Shown here piece by piece: positions 31,570 to 40,580 of a stretch of DNA of 64,000 nt. This DNA comes from a virus: IMG/VR virus record IMGVR_UViG_3300020442_000005, positions 209,026 through 273,025 of that record; one strand, 5' to 3'. Both the position numbers and the translations under genes were made by a program. The notes under the pieces are model-generated. The model was not told the DNA's origin, made no database searches, and saw only the letters and a program-made list of their open reading frames with translations. Position 1 is the first letter of the stretch. Every line of letters begins with the position of its first letter.

Positions 31570-34375
31570 TGAGGGTTTCATGGATCATCTCAAAAAGCTT
31601 ACAAAGCTCGGAGAGATGGGATCAAAGGCCAAGGCAATATTTACAGCATTAACTAGTTTCAAGGATGGCGACGCCACAGAAGCTACAATAGCAATAATAG
31701 ATCTTATGCCTGACAGTGAAGATTCTAAAGGTTTTAAAAGTAAACTTTCTAAGTTCGTAGAAGACAATGGCGAAATAATTTCACAGATCAGATCTGCAGC
31801 CGATGCCAAGAAAGCTATTCAAGATATTGGTCCGGAAAAGATTGCAAAGTTTTCAGAAAGTGATGAAGGTTCTTGGCTAAGGGATTTTAAAGCATTTGTC
31901 GTAAAAAATTCTGAAAAGTTTGAACAGATACTACAAACTATTTCCAGTGGAGAGCTTGAAGATTTTGAGGAGCTAGCTGACTTTGAAGTACCCAGTATGG
32001 TAAGATCAAAAGCCCAACAGCTTCTTAGCAATGTCGCGGAGAAGGCCGGTGAACAAGCCGACAAGATTTCTGGGTTCTTAGATATGGTCGCAGAACTACC
32101 GATCGCAGATGCTGAAGTGCAGACTGAGTCTCGCAATCTCTTTGTTGCAATGTCGGATTCTGCGTTGAATGAATCGATTAAGATTCTAGCTGAAAAGTGT
32201 TCGAACATTGGCAATGGATATATTGAGGTTGAAATACCGCTCAACAGTTATCCAGACGAGCACACATCAGAAGACGGCAGGATGCTTGACTACGGCGGAA
32301 CAAAGTCAGATTCTCATGAGGGTCGAATGACTAAAGCAAAACTGTTCAGGCTTGCTCAAATGGCGCAAAGCCTGCACGATAGAATGGAGGATGGCGATGA
32401 TCTGCCTGAATGGGTTCAGGATAAGATTACAACTTCTGAAGATAGGATAAGCTCCGCCCATGATTATATTGATTATAAATTACGAAGAATTAATGAAGGT
32501 GCGACTCTGTCCGAGATAATATTTGAAAGCCTTAGAAGATCTGCTGGTTTGAATCTTATTGCGATTGAAAACAAAGAAGCCGTCGAGGGAAACAAGGATT
32601 ATATCTATAAACCGTTAGCTTCAAACCGAGTCAAAGTTTATCCAGCTACTGCGCTTGAAGACGTTTTTCCAACATATGGTAATACATATAAGCAAGCAAG
32701 ATTAGACAAAGCCAGACAATCGACTGATGCAAAACTTAAAGCGCTTCCTGCAAACTACGCAGACTTAAAATCATATCAGAAGGTTGTTTTGGGTATGAGT
32801 TCCGATCGTGCTAGCTCACATTCCGGAGGAGTAAAAGAAGATTTTATTGATTTGTTAACTCCATTTGGAATCTTTGATATTACAGCAGACACTGTTGTTC
32901 CTGGAGCTGCAAGACTTACAAGACGGTTTGATTCGAGTTTAGCTGAGGAAGTTCCTTACAACCCAACCCAAGACTCTGCAGTAATGTTGAGAACCGACGA
33001 AAGTGATTTTTTGCTAACAATCGGCGATGAAACTTTTGTAAAAGGCAGGATTTATAATCTGCTTAATAAAACTTTAAAACGTCGGCTGAAAGGTATTGAT
33101 TATACACAAAGATATTATGTCAAGCTAGACACATTGTTTACAGAATCCCCAACGGCAGCTGGTGGGTTAGCTTCTCAATCGGCAGTAACAAACGCATTAC
33201 AGGTGTATAATGCTTTAACTACTAGTCAAAAAACAGGAATAGCCCAGCTTCTTCAAGTTGATGGACCTTTTGTGAATTGGTCAGATGCATTTCGTACTTT
33301 GTACAGTAGCGGCCCAGCACCAATCTTTAAAATGCCTAATAGCGATGATATACCTATTTCATCAACATCAAATTGGGGAAATCTATTTAAAAAGAAAACC
33401 GACGATGCTGGAAAGGGTGAATATTTGGCGGCGGCTTTGTTTCCAAACTTGGTTGCAATCGGTGGCGCAGGTGCAGTTGCTGGTGTTGATCTTTATGATG
33501 CAAATTCTGGCGACAAATATGAAGTGAAAGAACCGAACTTTAGATCCGGAACAAAAGGTCGGACAAAACCATCTCAAGTTATCAAAAGTGTTGAGTCTGC
33601 ATACGCAGATTTGATCGATGGAATAGCAACGATTAAGGCTACAATAGAAGACGAGTTTGATGTTGCAACAGTCACATCAGAACTTCCCCAGAATGCGCAA
33701 AGAGCACAAAAGGTTGAGTATATTAGAACAAAACTAAAATATACCGATGCAGTTCCCGATGACAAGAGAGCCGTAATATTTGGTTACTTTGATGCAGCAC
33801 ACAGCGGCAAAGACATTGATGGTGAAGTAATTTCCATGCGGGAAAGGGAAAGTTATTTGAAAACGGCGGTAGAGCTTTTATACGGTCAAATACTTGACGT
33901 TCTTACTGCAGAAAGCGATTATGTCTTGCGTGGTGAACTTCCGGTTTCTAGAATAAACATACTAAGAACAACTTTTGAGGTGTTAGATATTGCAAAACAC
34001 TTCAGCGCACTTAGCCGATCAAAACTTAAAAACAATCCGCTTTTCAAAGACGTAATCAAGCGGAATAGAATCGATTTTGCAAAGTTTAACGCGAACGTCA
34101 GGGACGCATATCTGGCAGCTATCAACCCACAAGATGCTTTTGCCGGCGTGACTGGTATAATGATCGTAACTAAAGATGGCTATCGTATATTTAGCCAAGT
34201 CATGCTTAAAGAAATGATTATCGATAATTTTGATTCAATCCTAACGAGGGATCAACAAAGAACGTCACTCGGAGCTAGCGCAAATATCACCCAGGGATTG
34301 GTCGGAATGACAGTTAAAAATTGGGAAGCAACAAGAGCGCGTTCTGCAAACAGAAGAAGAAGACCCCAACCATAA
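31541..34375 (+). CDS. very large putative packaged protein with PD-(D/E)xK-like motif
   Basis: 944 residues. The N terminus MKKLYESSLDEGFMDHLKK is a short variant of the targeting peptide. The first 270 residues are helical and acidic with many Leu/Phe. Around 625-670, GEYLAAALFPNLVAIGGAG then GVDLYDANSGDKYEVKE has the order GE...LF...GG...D650...E661-V-K663 of PD-(D/E)xK nucleases known from other phages. The C terminus is basic with many Arg. GAGGAAG precedes ATG 31541. A head-packaged nuclease that attacks host DNA on entry is a reasonable but unproven idea. Confidence 0.75.
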   Translation: MKKLYESSLDEGFMDHLKKLTKLGEMGSKAKAIFTALTSFKDGDATEATIAIIDLMPDSEDSKGFKSKLSKFVEDNGEIISQIRSAADAKKAIQDIGPEKIAKFSESDEGSWLRDFKAFVVKNSEKFEQILQTISSGELEDFEELADFEVPSMVRSKAQQLLSNVAEKAGEQADKISGFLDMVAELPIADAEVQTESRNLFVAMSDSALNESIKILAEKCSNIGNGYIEVEIPLNSYPDEHTSEDGRMLDYGGTKSDSHEGRMTKAKLFRLAQMAQSLHDRMEDGDDLPEWVQDKITTSEDRISSAHDYIDYKLRRINEGATLSEIIFESLRRSAGLNLIAIENKEAVEGNKDYIYKPLASNRVKVYPATALEDVFPTYGNTYKQARLDKARQSTDAKLKALPANYADLKSYQKVVLGMSSDRASSHSGGVKEDFIDLLTPFGIFDITADTVVPGAARLTRRFDSSLAEEVPYNPTQDSAVMLRTDESDFLLTIGDETFVKGRIYNLLNKTLKRRLKGIDYTQRYYVKLDTLFTESPTAAGGLASQSAVTNALQVYNALTTSQKTGIAQLLQVDGPFVNWSDAFRTLYSSGPAPIFKMPNSDDIPISSTSNWGNLFKKKTDDAGKGEYLAAALFPNLVAIGGAGAVAGVDLYDANSGDKYEVKEPNFRSGTKGRTKPSQVIKSVESAYADLIDGIATIKATIEDEFDVATVTSELPQNAQRAQKVEYIRTKLKYTDAVPDDKRAVIFGYFDAAHSGKDIDGEVISMRERESYLKTAVELLYGQILDVLTAESDYVLRGELPVSRINILRTTFEVLDIAKHFSALSRSKLKNNPLFKDVIKRNRIDFAKFNANVRDAYLAAINPQDAFAGVTGIMIVTKDGYRIFSQVMLKEMIIDNFDSILTRDQQRTSLGASANITQGLVGMTVKNWEATRARSANRRRRPQP

Positions 34376-34389
34376 ACTGGACCATAAAA

Positions 34390-35076
34390 ATGATTTTAAC
34401 TAGAAGCGAATTAAGATATCTTATAAAAGAGGCCGTTGAACAGAAACAGGCAAATGAGTTGGAAAAAAGATATGATCAATTTTTCGACAAGGCCGAAGTA
34501 GCTGGAGCAGATTTCCTTGAAGATCTTGCTAAAGAAATGAAAGCCGCGGCCGCAGAAGAAAGCCAGAGCTTAGACGAAGTGGATCCAATTATTTTGGGTG
34601 CCAGTTTCGCCGCAGCAATGCCTATTCTAATGAAGGGAGTTGAGAAGCTTATTGCGTCTATAGCTTCAGGTCTGAAGGGTATCGATAATTTAGTGATAGG
34701 TCGTGGACGGCTTTACGATGCTGGCGAGCGAATGGATCAATGGGTTGATTGGTGGGCAACAAAATCTGAGGAACTTCATCATGCTTATATTGGTGGAATC
34801 GAAAAAATAATCGATGCAGCTTGTTTTATAACTCGCAAAAACCCACCGCAAGAAAGTCGTCACAAAGCAGCTAAAGCAATATGGACAATGATTGTCGCGT
34901 ATTTAATGGTTCAGTCTGGAATCGGTGTTCTTAAAGCTGTCGGTCATCACGCTTATGGTATTGCCGGTATTGAAGGAGTTTTAGCAACGATTAAAGCCGG
35001 AGAGATTGGCGTATACCTTTACGACGTGTTTGAAACTCTACTGGCCGCCGGGACTGTGGCGGTTTTAGCAACATAA
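34390..35076 (+). CDS. putative packaged membrane-active protein, 228 aa
   Basis: Begins MILTRSELRYLIKEAVEQ, a targeting peptide. After a charged helix there are several hydrophobic or Gly/Ala-rich helices (residues 73-100, 165-185 and 200-228, ending VFETLLAAGTVAVLAT) that could enter a membrane. A protein stored in the head and inserted into the host membrane during DNA entry would fit; this is inference. Confidence 0.75.
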   Translation: MILTRSELRYLIKEAVEQKQANELEKRYDQFFDKAEVAGADFLEDLAKEMKAAAAEESQSLDEVDPIILGASFAAAMPILMKGVEKLIASIASGLKGIDNLVIGRGRLYDAGERMDQWVDWWATKSEELHHAYIGGIEKIIDAACFITRKNPPQESRHKAAKAIWTMIVAYLMVQSGIGVLKAVGHHAYGIAGIEGVLATIKAGEIGVYLYDVFETLLAAGTVAVLAT

Positions 35077-35150
35077 AAAAGAGCCGGCTCTCTCGAACCG
35101 ACTCGTACAAATGAAAGAACTCTTAGGTTTAGCGACCTGCGAGTTCTTTC
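35075..35150 (-). terminator. double hairpin terminator for the methyltransferase gene
   Basis: Read on the minus strand: GAAAGAACTC (from 35150) pairs perfectly with GAGTTCTTTC (to 35113), with an inner AGGT/ACCT, across the stop codon; then GAGTCGG pairs with CCGGCTC (one G-U) and is followed by a run of six T (35080-35075). Confidence 0.75.
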
Positions 35151-36064
35151 CAGTTTTCGTTGTTGCTCCATGGACCTTCAACAAATGGCAATCCTGGGAA
35201 ACGTCGTGTATAGTTTGGACTTTGTTTCTTACGAAGCTTCCATAACGCGTTTCGGCTATTCTCGGCTCCCACAACAGGTGCTAGCATATTTGAAACAAGT
35301 GTCGTATCATAATATGCAGACAGCTTATCAAAGAAGTCCTTAGGAATCACTGTGCCAATCAAGTGTTTATAATCTTTCTGAGAGGCAAAAGTTCCATAAA
35401 CCTCTTCGATCTCAAAACCCAAATCTTCCATCAAAGCGCCTAGTGCTTCATATGTCATTTCATTGGGATGGTTATCAGCCGCACCAGTCTTCTCATCGTA
35501 GCAAGGAGTAGAAACCCAGAAAACAGATTCGTCGTGCATCAGGTCCTGGCCTCGTCGAAGAAACTCGTTCGCTTGCCATGGTTGTACGTGCTCAATAACT
35601 TCTAAGCAAACAATGGTATCAAATGTTTTGTTCTCACCAAACTCATGAGTCAAAAAATCTGCACGTGCATGAAGCTGTACGTTTTTAAGTGAGTTTGATT
35701 TACCAGACAGAACAGTGTTTTCCAATCGTTCTGTCCCTCTTGTCTTAAACTTATCAGCAGCTTCCAGACCAACGTATTCCGAACATTTTACTCGGTTACA
35801 GTGCATTGAATTAAGAAGCTGAAGTTCTGGTCCACATCCAATGTCTAGAACGGATGGTCCATTACCTTCATTTAGTTTACGAGTCTTTGTAGAAAGAAGA
35901 TGTTTTCCTACGACGTGTGAATAACGAGCGGCATGTGCGATATAGTCGCGGTGTAATTGAACGCGTTGCATTGCGGTCTCCACTGATAGATGTGTACGAT
36001 TAAACTCTTCGCGATATCGCTTGAGTTCCTCTTTGTTGATTTGTTTAGTTTCAATAACTGACAT
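35129..36064 (-). CDS. class I SAM-dependent methyltransferase
   Basis: 311 residues. VLDIGCGPELQLL near 73-85 is the SAM-binding motif I, YVGLEAAD contains the acidic ribose-binding residue, and FDTIVCLEVIEHVQPWQ near 146-162 matches motif IV of the UbiG/Methyltransf_11-type fold. No DPPY/NPPY motif is present, so it is not a typical adenine-N6 or cytosine-N4 DNA methylase, nor a C5 type (no PCQ). The substrate is unknown: small molecule, RNA, protein or modified base. It is the window's only clear user of SAM. It is transcribed alone, against its neighbours. Confidence 0.88.
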   Translation of the reverse strand: MSVIETKQINKEELKRYREEFNRTHLSVETAMQRVQLHRDYIAHAARYSHVVGKHLLSTKTRKLNEGNGPSVLDIGCGPELQLLNSMHCNRVKCSEYVGLEAADKFKTRGTERLENTVLSGKSNSLKNVQLHARADFLTHEFGENKTFDTIVCLEVIEHVQPWQANEFLRRGQDLMHDESVFWVSTPCYDEKTGAADNHPNEMTYEALGALMEDLGFEIEEVYGTFASQKDYKHLIGTVIPKDFFDKLSAYYDTTLVSNMLAPVVGAENSRNALWKLRKKQSPNYTRRFPGLPFVEGPWSNNENWKELAGR

Positions 36065-36212
36065 TTGTTCTCCTTGTGAGTATTAACAGTTATATTCTAA
36101 TGATACACGGTTAAATGTACATGTAGAATATTTTTAAAAAATTTTTGTATTTTCGTGTGCTCGTCGCCCTAGTGGGGTAAATTATATATGAACGCAAACC
36201 AGGAGAATGATT
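36065..36212. promoter_or_regulatory. divergent promoter region
   Basis: Between the minus-strand methyltransferase and a plus-strand run of small genes. GGGGTAAATTATATATG at 36174-36190 matches the leader at 38399-38415 (GTGGTAAATTATATATG). The other side has TATATTCTAATGATAC for the methyltransferase. Confidence 0.5.
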
Positions 36213-36398
36213 ATGACTGAATGGAAAATTTATTGGGTTAGAGTGAATGATGACAAGACCGTGGAAAGAGGCGTGAAGATGATTCTTGCCTCAGACGAAC
36301 AGGATGCTCGCGAGCGTGGAGACGTTCTCAGCAAGTTGTTTTACACATCTAGATGGTCAATTGAAAAAATCGTTGAAGTAAAGAAGGAGAATGCATGA
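36213..36398 (+). CDS. hypothetical protein, 61 aa
   Basis: MTEWKIYWVRVNDDKTVERG then helical residues with ASDEQDARERGDVLSK, giving a beta-alpha-beta outline. ATG 36213 sits seven bases after AGGAG; ATG 36207 is too close. The stop overlaps the next start. Confidence 0.75.
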   Translation: MTEWKIYWVRVNDDKTVERGVKMILASDEQDARERGDVLSKLFYTSRWSIEKIVEVKKENA

Positions 36399-36619
36399 TC
36401 AAAAAAGGAAAGTTATATAGATACGCCGAAAACAGTGACACTAATGTTCCATTGGTTGAGGTAAACAAAACTTGGGATAAACCAGACATCGACCCATATT
36501 GTCCAGAGTCTGTGGCAATCGTTGGCATGGTTACCTTTACCTATCTTAGCGGTCCAAAAATCGGAAAAACAAGATCAGTTCGAAGAAGAGTATTTTCAAC
36601 AGTAGCACAGGAGCAATAA
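36395..36619 (+). CDS. hypothetical protein, 74 aa
   Basis: A small beta-rich protein (KKGKLYRYAENSD...VAIVGMVTFTYLSGP) that could be another SH3-like barrel. AAGGAGA precedes the ATG. Overlaps on both sides. Confidence 0.72.
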   Translation: MIKKGKLYRYAENSDTNVPLVEVNKTWDKPDIDPYCPESVAIVGMVTFTYLSGPKIGKTRSVRRRVFSTVAQEQ

Positions 36620-36804
36620 TGAAAAATTTTGAATATGTCAATGACAATGACATCGTTAGCGTCGCAGTGGGATTTTTCTTCGCTGTATTTATTGGATTGA
36701 TTTTTTCTTACGCCATGATTTGGTCAATCGAAAAAGAAATCCAACTTGGGATTCACGGCAAGTCATCCGAATCATTAATCAACGGGAAAGGGAGTCGAAA
36801 ATGA
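36619..36804 (+). CDS. 61-aa single-pass membrane protein
   Basis: A membrane helix at residues 14-38 (VAVGFFFAVFIGLIFSYAMI) followed by a basic tail. GGAG precedes the ATG. Coupled to both neighbours. Confidence 0.72.
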   Translation: MKNFEYVNDNDIVSVAVGFFFAVFIGLIFSYAMIWSIEKEIQLGIHGKSSESLINGKGSRK

Positions 36805-36932
36805 CAAGAGAAACAGAGGACACGATTATGGGCTGGTATATCATTATGGCTGCATTGCTCTTTGCGATTGCAATTTTTAATGCAACACCAGTTTTGAAAA
36901 CCAAAACATGCGAATGTACTGAGGTAAACTAA
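36801..36932 (+). CDS. 43-aa single-pass membrane protein
   Basis: A charged N terminus, the helix GWYIIMAALLFAIAIFNATPVL, and a C-terminal KTCECTE. GGGAG lies upstream of ATG 36801. Forms a pair of tiny membrane proteins with the previous gene. Confidence 0.7.
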   Translation: MTRETEDTIMGWYIIMAALLFAIAIFNATPVLKTKTCECTEVN

Positions 36933-37165
36933 TGGCGATAAGAAAGAAAGAAGATAGAAAAAATCATGTGATCGACATTGATTTGACAGGTCCAGAGGGC
37001 AACGCGTTTGTGCTGATTGGATATGCGAAACGTTTTTGCAAGCAGCTTGGCTACACCCAGTATAAAACTGATCTGATTGTACAAGAAATGATGCTTACGG
37101 ACTACGAAGGTCTGTTGCATACTTTTGATCGTGAATTTGGAACATTTGTTAATTTGTGGCGATAA
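36932..37165 (+). CDS. hypothetical protein, 77 aa
   Basis: A soluble helical protein; residues 25-77 (ALVLIGYAKRFCKQLG-type helix, then TDYEGLLHTFDREFG) resemble small proteins common in T4-like and marine phages that I know only as hypothetical. The start overlaps the previous stop. Confidence 0.75.
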   Translation: MAIRKKEDRKNHVIDIDLTGPEGNAFVLIGYAKRFCKQLGYTQYKTDLIVQEMMLTDYEGLLHTFDREFGTFVNLWR

Positions 37166-37193
37166 TTTGTGTGGCCACCTGACCAACAAGATA

Positions 37194-37237
37194 CATTATA
37201 TATGTAAGGAGAAACCTTGCAAGTTCATGGAGTAAAT
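37194..37237 (+). promoter_or_regulatory. conserved early-type leader, copy 2
   Basis: ATTATATATGTAAGGAGAAA then CCTTGCAAGT matches copy 1 (5492) base for base apart from one change, and copy 3 (55594) with two changes. TTG 37217 and ATG 37238 are in frame (leader peptide MQVHGVN). Confidence 0.6.
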
Positions 37238-37645
37238 ATGAAAAAAGATATTATTTCGGCCATTCATGCTGCGCGCGGTAATCGCCCAGCCCTTCTCGCC
37301 CTCGCCTCGTTTGAGACGTTAGATCTTGTCGCTGCGGCTTACAATGTCAGCCCGCAATATGCCGCGCCCAAAGTAGCTCAGCGTCTGTTTGATGCAAAGT
37401 CGGTCACAATCAAAGGCTCAAGCCAAACATACGGCAGACGATTCAGTAAGCGATACGATCTCACCGACCAAAATCAAGCGTGTCAAGCTCTTAAAACCTG
37501 GGGTGTGCGATCTCTCTCAAACCGGGTATGGCATCAAGTCGGCAAAGACATCGATGCTTACTATGCGGCTTTTGAAGCTGACAAAACAGATCTTTTGTCA
37601 AGACACACCACTGTCGAGCTCGAGCTCATTCGTCACAGCAAATAA
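37238..37645 (+). CDS. hypothetical protein, 135 aa
   Basis: A helical, Ala-rich protein with a higher G/C third-position content than most neighbours, as in the other genes behind this leader. ATG 37238 has ATGGAG upstream; TTG 37217 is the alternative start. No family recognised. Confidence 0.78.
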   Translation: MKKDIISAIHAARGNRPALLALASFETLDLVAAAYNVSPQYAAPKVAQRLFDAKSVTIKGSSQTYGRRFSKRYDLTDQNQACQALKTWGVRSLSNRVWHQVGKDIDAYYAAFEADKTDLLSRHTTVELELIRHSK

Positions 37646-37659
37646 CCCGGGAGTTATCA

Positions 37660-38022
37660 ATGGCTAAATATAATCCAGCAAATAACCAGCATCAGGCTTG
37701 GCTCGCGCAAAACGTTTTAAGCACTCTCAAAAAGTGGGGTTTCGTCATCGATGAGGAATGTTCAAAAACCTCATGGGAGTTTGTTTGCTCTCGTGTCGAT
37801 AGATTCGATGCATCCAAACGCATAATCGTTTACACGTCCATTGACAAAACGTCTGGTGCAATGCGAGACAACGGAATGGACAGAATAAGAGTTGTCGTCA
37901 AGAAAGATTCTGATAAAACCGGTTTTGCAACTCGTGTTGGGCGTATCAATCGGGTTGGCGAGTTCAAAGCAATCACAAGTCGTTTGTGTGAATGCATAAT
38001 CAAAGCACAAAAAATCAAGTAA
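37660..38022 (+). CDS. hypothetical protein, 120 aa
   Basis: The segment ASKRIIVYTSIDKTSGAMRDNGMDRIRVVVKK followed by a helical tail with CECIIKA is a pattern I know from unnamed proteins of phages and bacteria (VYTSI...R..G.DAIRV), split here for length. It may be a small alpha/beta domain. Function unknown. Confidence 0.75.
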   Translation: MAKYNPANNQHQAWLAQNVLSTLKKWGFVIDEECSKTSWEFVCSRVDRFDASKRIIVYTSIDKTSGAMRDNGMDRIRVVVKKDSDKTGFATRVGRINRVGEFKAITSRLCECIIKAQKIK

Positions 38023-38031
38023 GGAGAAAAC

Positions 38032-38364
38032 ATGATTAAAGTTTGTAAACACTGTGGCGAAGATTTTGAAACAACATCCTATGCCAAGAAACAAGCCGGC
38101 GGCTATATCAACGAATGCGCTGATTGTGTTGTTGAACTTGGTACTGAGACTGCGGTTCGTTATCGTGGCGTAATCTCGGGCGATGGAAAAATGGCTGCAA
38201 TCTCTATCGTGCGTTTTGATAGCGAAGATGATGCAGAGGCATATGTCAAGTCATTCAATGCTAGCGGTGCTTTTGGCGGCAGAAAAACAAACACATGCAA
38301 TACAATCAATCACTATCATGTGGGCGCAAATATTGCAAACTCAAATCACAAGGGGAAAAAATAA
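38032..38364 (+). CDS. zinc-ribbon protein, 110 aa
   Basis: The N terminus VCKHCGEDFETTS...NECADC contains two CxxC pairs 22 residues apart, a classic zinc ribbon. The remainder forms a beta-alpha unit and a Gly/Asn/His-rich tail. AAGGAGAAAAC precedes the ATG. Probably a nucleic-acid or protein adaptor. Confidence 0.78.
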   Translation: MIKVCKHCGEDFETTSYAKKQAGGYINECADCVVELGTETAVRYRGVISGDGKMAAISIVRFDSEDDAEAYVKSFNASGAFGGRKTNTCNTINHYHVGANIANSNHKGKK

Positions 38365-38397
38365 TATGCGGAATTCCGTGTAATCATATGACCAGTG

Positions 38398-38459
38398 TGG
38401 TAAATTATATATGTAAGAAAAAAACTTACACCTACTAAACCTAGTTCAATGGAGAAACC
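38398..38459 (+). promoter_or_regulatory. leader with AT box and TGTAAG hairpin
   Basis: TGTGGTAAATTATATATG resembles the other leaders. It is followed by TGTAAG and CTTACA, a 6-bp stem around seven A, placed where the other leaders have AAGGAG. The gene's own GGAG is farther down at 38451. Confidence 0.5.
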
Positions 38460-39302
38460 ATGAATACAATTAAAATGCTCAATCCCGAGACAAATGAAGT
38501 CTCAAACGTCCCAGCTGTACAAGTAACAGATTATCTCGTTTCCGGCTGGATCATCACTGAAGGCGCGCTTACTGAATGGTGGGAAACCCAAGGCAAAGAA
38601 ATCTATGATGACGAGCCTACGGAAACTTACTACGAAGAGGACGTCGACGCCAACGAAGCAATCGATCGCGATTTTGCGGCTGCTGTCTTTGAAGACGAGA
38701 CGGACCAAGCTCCGGAGCATACCAAAGAAAATGTTATCCAGGCTCTTCTCGACAACAACATTCTCAATGCGGCTGTTGCTCACCTTGGCGACTTGCAAAC
38801 TGCTGACGAGCTAGCTGCTGGCGTGACTAGTCACAATAACGGCGCCGGCTTCTCAGCCGCATATGCGCGCACCGGTCGTCGATTGTGGCAATGGGTTACT
38901 GGTAAAGACGCTAAGTCGATGGAAGAACGTTGGGACAAGAAGTGTCTCAGCCATACTCGAGCCAACGCAGCTTTTCAGCGCCAAGTTCGCAACTATGATT
39001 TTGATACGGCTGTAGAGCTGGCAAGATATGTTTGTTCGTTTCACTGGCGTCAACTGTCTCATATTCTTGAGCCTGATTTCGCAGGAATGGATCTACCAAA
39101 AGTGGATGAGAAAAAGCGAAACAACTTCGTGCCATCAAAGTGGCTTGATATTACCGGTGCAAAAGTGCTAACAATCAAAGGCAACGGTACACAAATCTTG
39201 TGGGACAGCCGAAAGATCTGGCTTCCTTCTAGCCAGTTTAAGAATGCAAACGGTAAGATGAGTATTCCTATGTGGTTGGCTCAGAAGAATGACATGATTT
39301 AA
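38460..39302 (+). CDS. hypothetical protein, 280 aa
   Basis: Acidic N-terminal third (residues 45-90), a helical middle with HNNGAGFSAAYARTGRRLWQW, and a beta-rich C terminus (GAKVLTIKGNGTQILWDSRKIWLPSSQ), perhaps a small nucleic-acid-binding fold. Own leader and own terminator, so it is a single-gene unit. Codon choice suggests good expression. No family recognised. Confidence 0.8.
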   Translation: MNTIKMLNPETNEVSNVPAVQVTDYLVSGWIITEGALTEWWETQGKEIYDDEPTETYYEEDVDANEAIDRDFAAAVFEDETDQAPEHTKENVIQALLDNNILNAAVAHLGDLQTADELAAGVTSHNNGAGFSAAYARTGRRLWQWVTGKDAKSMEERWDKKCLSHTRANAAFQRQVRNYDFDTAVELARYVCSFHWRQLSHILEPDFAGMDLPKVDEKKRNNFVPSKWLDITGAKVLTIKGNGTQILWDSRKIWLPSSQFKNANGKMSIPMWLAQKNDMI

Positions 39303-39324
39303 GGATCGACTTGTTCTGTCGACG

Positions 39325-39348
39325 GGAGGTGCTTGCACCTCCTTTTTT
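39325..39348 (+). terminator. rho-independent terminator
   Basis: GGAGGTGC (39325-39332) and GCACCTCC (39335-39342) form a perfect stem with a CTTG tetraloop, followed by six T. Confidence 0.92.
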
Positions 39349-39382
39349 ATTATGGTTTTCATATACTTTTGTCCTCAAACTG

Positions 39383-39392
39383 TATAATTATA
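39383..39392 (+). promoter_or_regulatory. TATAATTATA box before the large packaged-protein array
   Basis: Third exact copy of the palindromic box, 28 bases before the first gene of a 15-kb unidirectional array in which no other obvious promoter or terminator is seen. Confidence 0.5.
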
Positions 39393-39420
39393 CTTTGTTA
39401 ATGATGGGCTGAGATGTTTC

Positions 39421-40227
39421 ATGAAAAATTATGTTTTAAGAAAAATCATATCAAATTTGATTGTTGAGAACTTTAAGGTCAGAGGTTATATAAAGCCGGC
39501 TGAGAGTTTTCACTCCCTTGGCGAATTACAGGCCATGGCAAATTATGTTTTAAATCTTCAGCGTGCTGGCTATGACGCGAGGGATAAAAATTCTGGACTG
39601 TTATTGAATTTGCTCTACGAATATATGCCCCATATTGAAGACGATATAGAAAGATACGGTGCGAGATTTGACATAACAAATGTATATAACTTTTTAGAAG
39701 ATTTTGCAAACCATCGAGTCTGGTCCTTTGAAGACCAGTTTGGCCAATATTTCCCGGACATAGGTAGTTTAAGATTCTCGTATTTTTATTCTAGGGGAGA
39801 CATGGAACCATATGTGCTTCTGGATGAGAACTACACAAAGCAATTGTATGGATCCACAGATAATGTATACACTGTGAAACATTATACTACCGAAGCTGGA
39901 TTGCAAAACATAGAAGCATCAATCCAAACTGGAAAACCTTTTGATATATCATGCTTCACTGCCATGAAAAAGGAATACTTTGACAAGAAATCAAATATTT
40001 TATTGACGCTCAAAGGTAACGTGAGGGCTGGCTTTAGATCTGACGTAAAATCTTTTGCTGTCGACAACGGTAGGAGAGCATGCAACTTATTTAGACTCGG
40101 ATATCCGGGGGAAGAAACAAATATCTGCGAAAACTTAGATGGATGCGAAGACAATGCTACGTCTATTTGGAATGAATATATCGCGACACCATTAGAAATT
40201 ATCAAAGTAGAGGTATTAAACAGATGA
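39421..40227 (+). CDS. putative packaged ADP-ribosyltransferase-like protein
   Basis: The N terminus MKNYVLRKIISNLIVENFK is a targeting peptide with I-V-E as cut site. Residues 150-268 fit the ART fold by order: VKHYTTEAGLQNI (His-Tyr-Thr strand and following helix), GKPFDISCFT (aromatic/Ser-Thr strand), ILLTLKGNV, and NEYIATPLEIIKVEV with the Glu where ARTs place the catalytic Glu. T4 Alt is a packaged ART that modifies host RNA polymerase; a similar role is inferred. First gene of the array. Confidence 0.72.
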   Translation: MKNYVLRKIISNLIVENFKVRGYIKPAESFHSLGELQAMANYVLNLQRAGYDARDKNSGLLLNLLYEYMPHIEDDIERYGARFDITNVYNFLEDFANHRVWSFEDQFGQYFPDIGSLRFSYFYSRGDMEPYVLLDENYTKQLYGSTDNVYTVKHYTTEAGLQNIEASIQTGKPFDISCFTAMKKEYFDKKSNILLTLKGNVRAGFRSDVKSFAVDNGRRACNLFRLGYPGEETNICENLDGCEDNATSIWNEYIATPLEIIKVEVLNR

Positions 40228-40580
40228 GAACATGGAAACCATTATTTTTTGAAAACAGTTCGCTGCCATTGATTCTTTCCGTAGTGGCGCCAATTGATAT
40301 CGGAGCTATCACACTTGGACCATTCGTATTTTCGCGTGGAGAAATGTCTGAGGTCACTAAAAATCATGAAGCAATCCATTGGCAGCAATATATAGAAACC
40401 GGGATTATTGGTTTTGTGTTGCTATACTTGCTTTACTGGGTGATTGGTTTGATAAAATACAGAGATGGACAAAAGGCATACTACCAGATACCCTTTGAAC
40501 AAGAGGCATATGAAAATCACGAGGATATGGAATATTGCCTAACCAGAAAAAGATATGAATGGTTCCGGAGAAGCATCTAA
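40224..40580 (+). CDS. HExxH membrane protein, metallopeptidase-like
   Basis: KNHEAIHWQQ near residues 50-60 is an HExxH zinc motif, followed by a membrane helix (IGFVLLYLLYWVIGLI) and IPFEQEAYENH, whose first Glu may be the third ligand. The pattern HExIHxxQ...FExEAY is known from small membrane proteins of bacteria and phages without assigned function. It is the only gene of the array without the targeting peptide. Overlaps both neighbours (ATGA, TAATG). Confidence 0.78.
   Translation: MRTWKPLFFENSSLPLILSVVAPIDIGAITLGPFVFSRGEMSEVTKNHEAIHWQQYIETGIIGFVLLYLLYWVIGLIKYRDGQKAYYQIPFEQEAYENHEDMEYCLTRKRYEWFRRSI

Noticed and set aside
35129-36064. DNA cytosine-C5 or adenine-N6 methylase
   Set aside because: No PCQ/ENV or (D/N)PP(Y/F) motif; only the general SAM fold can be supported, so no base specificity is claimed.
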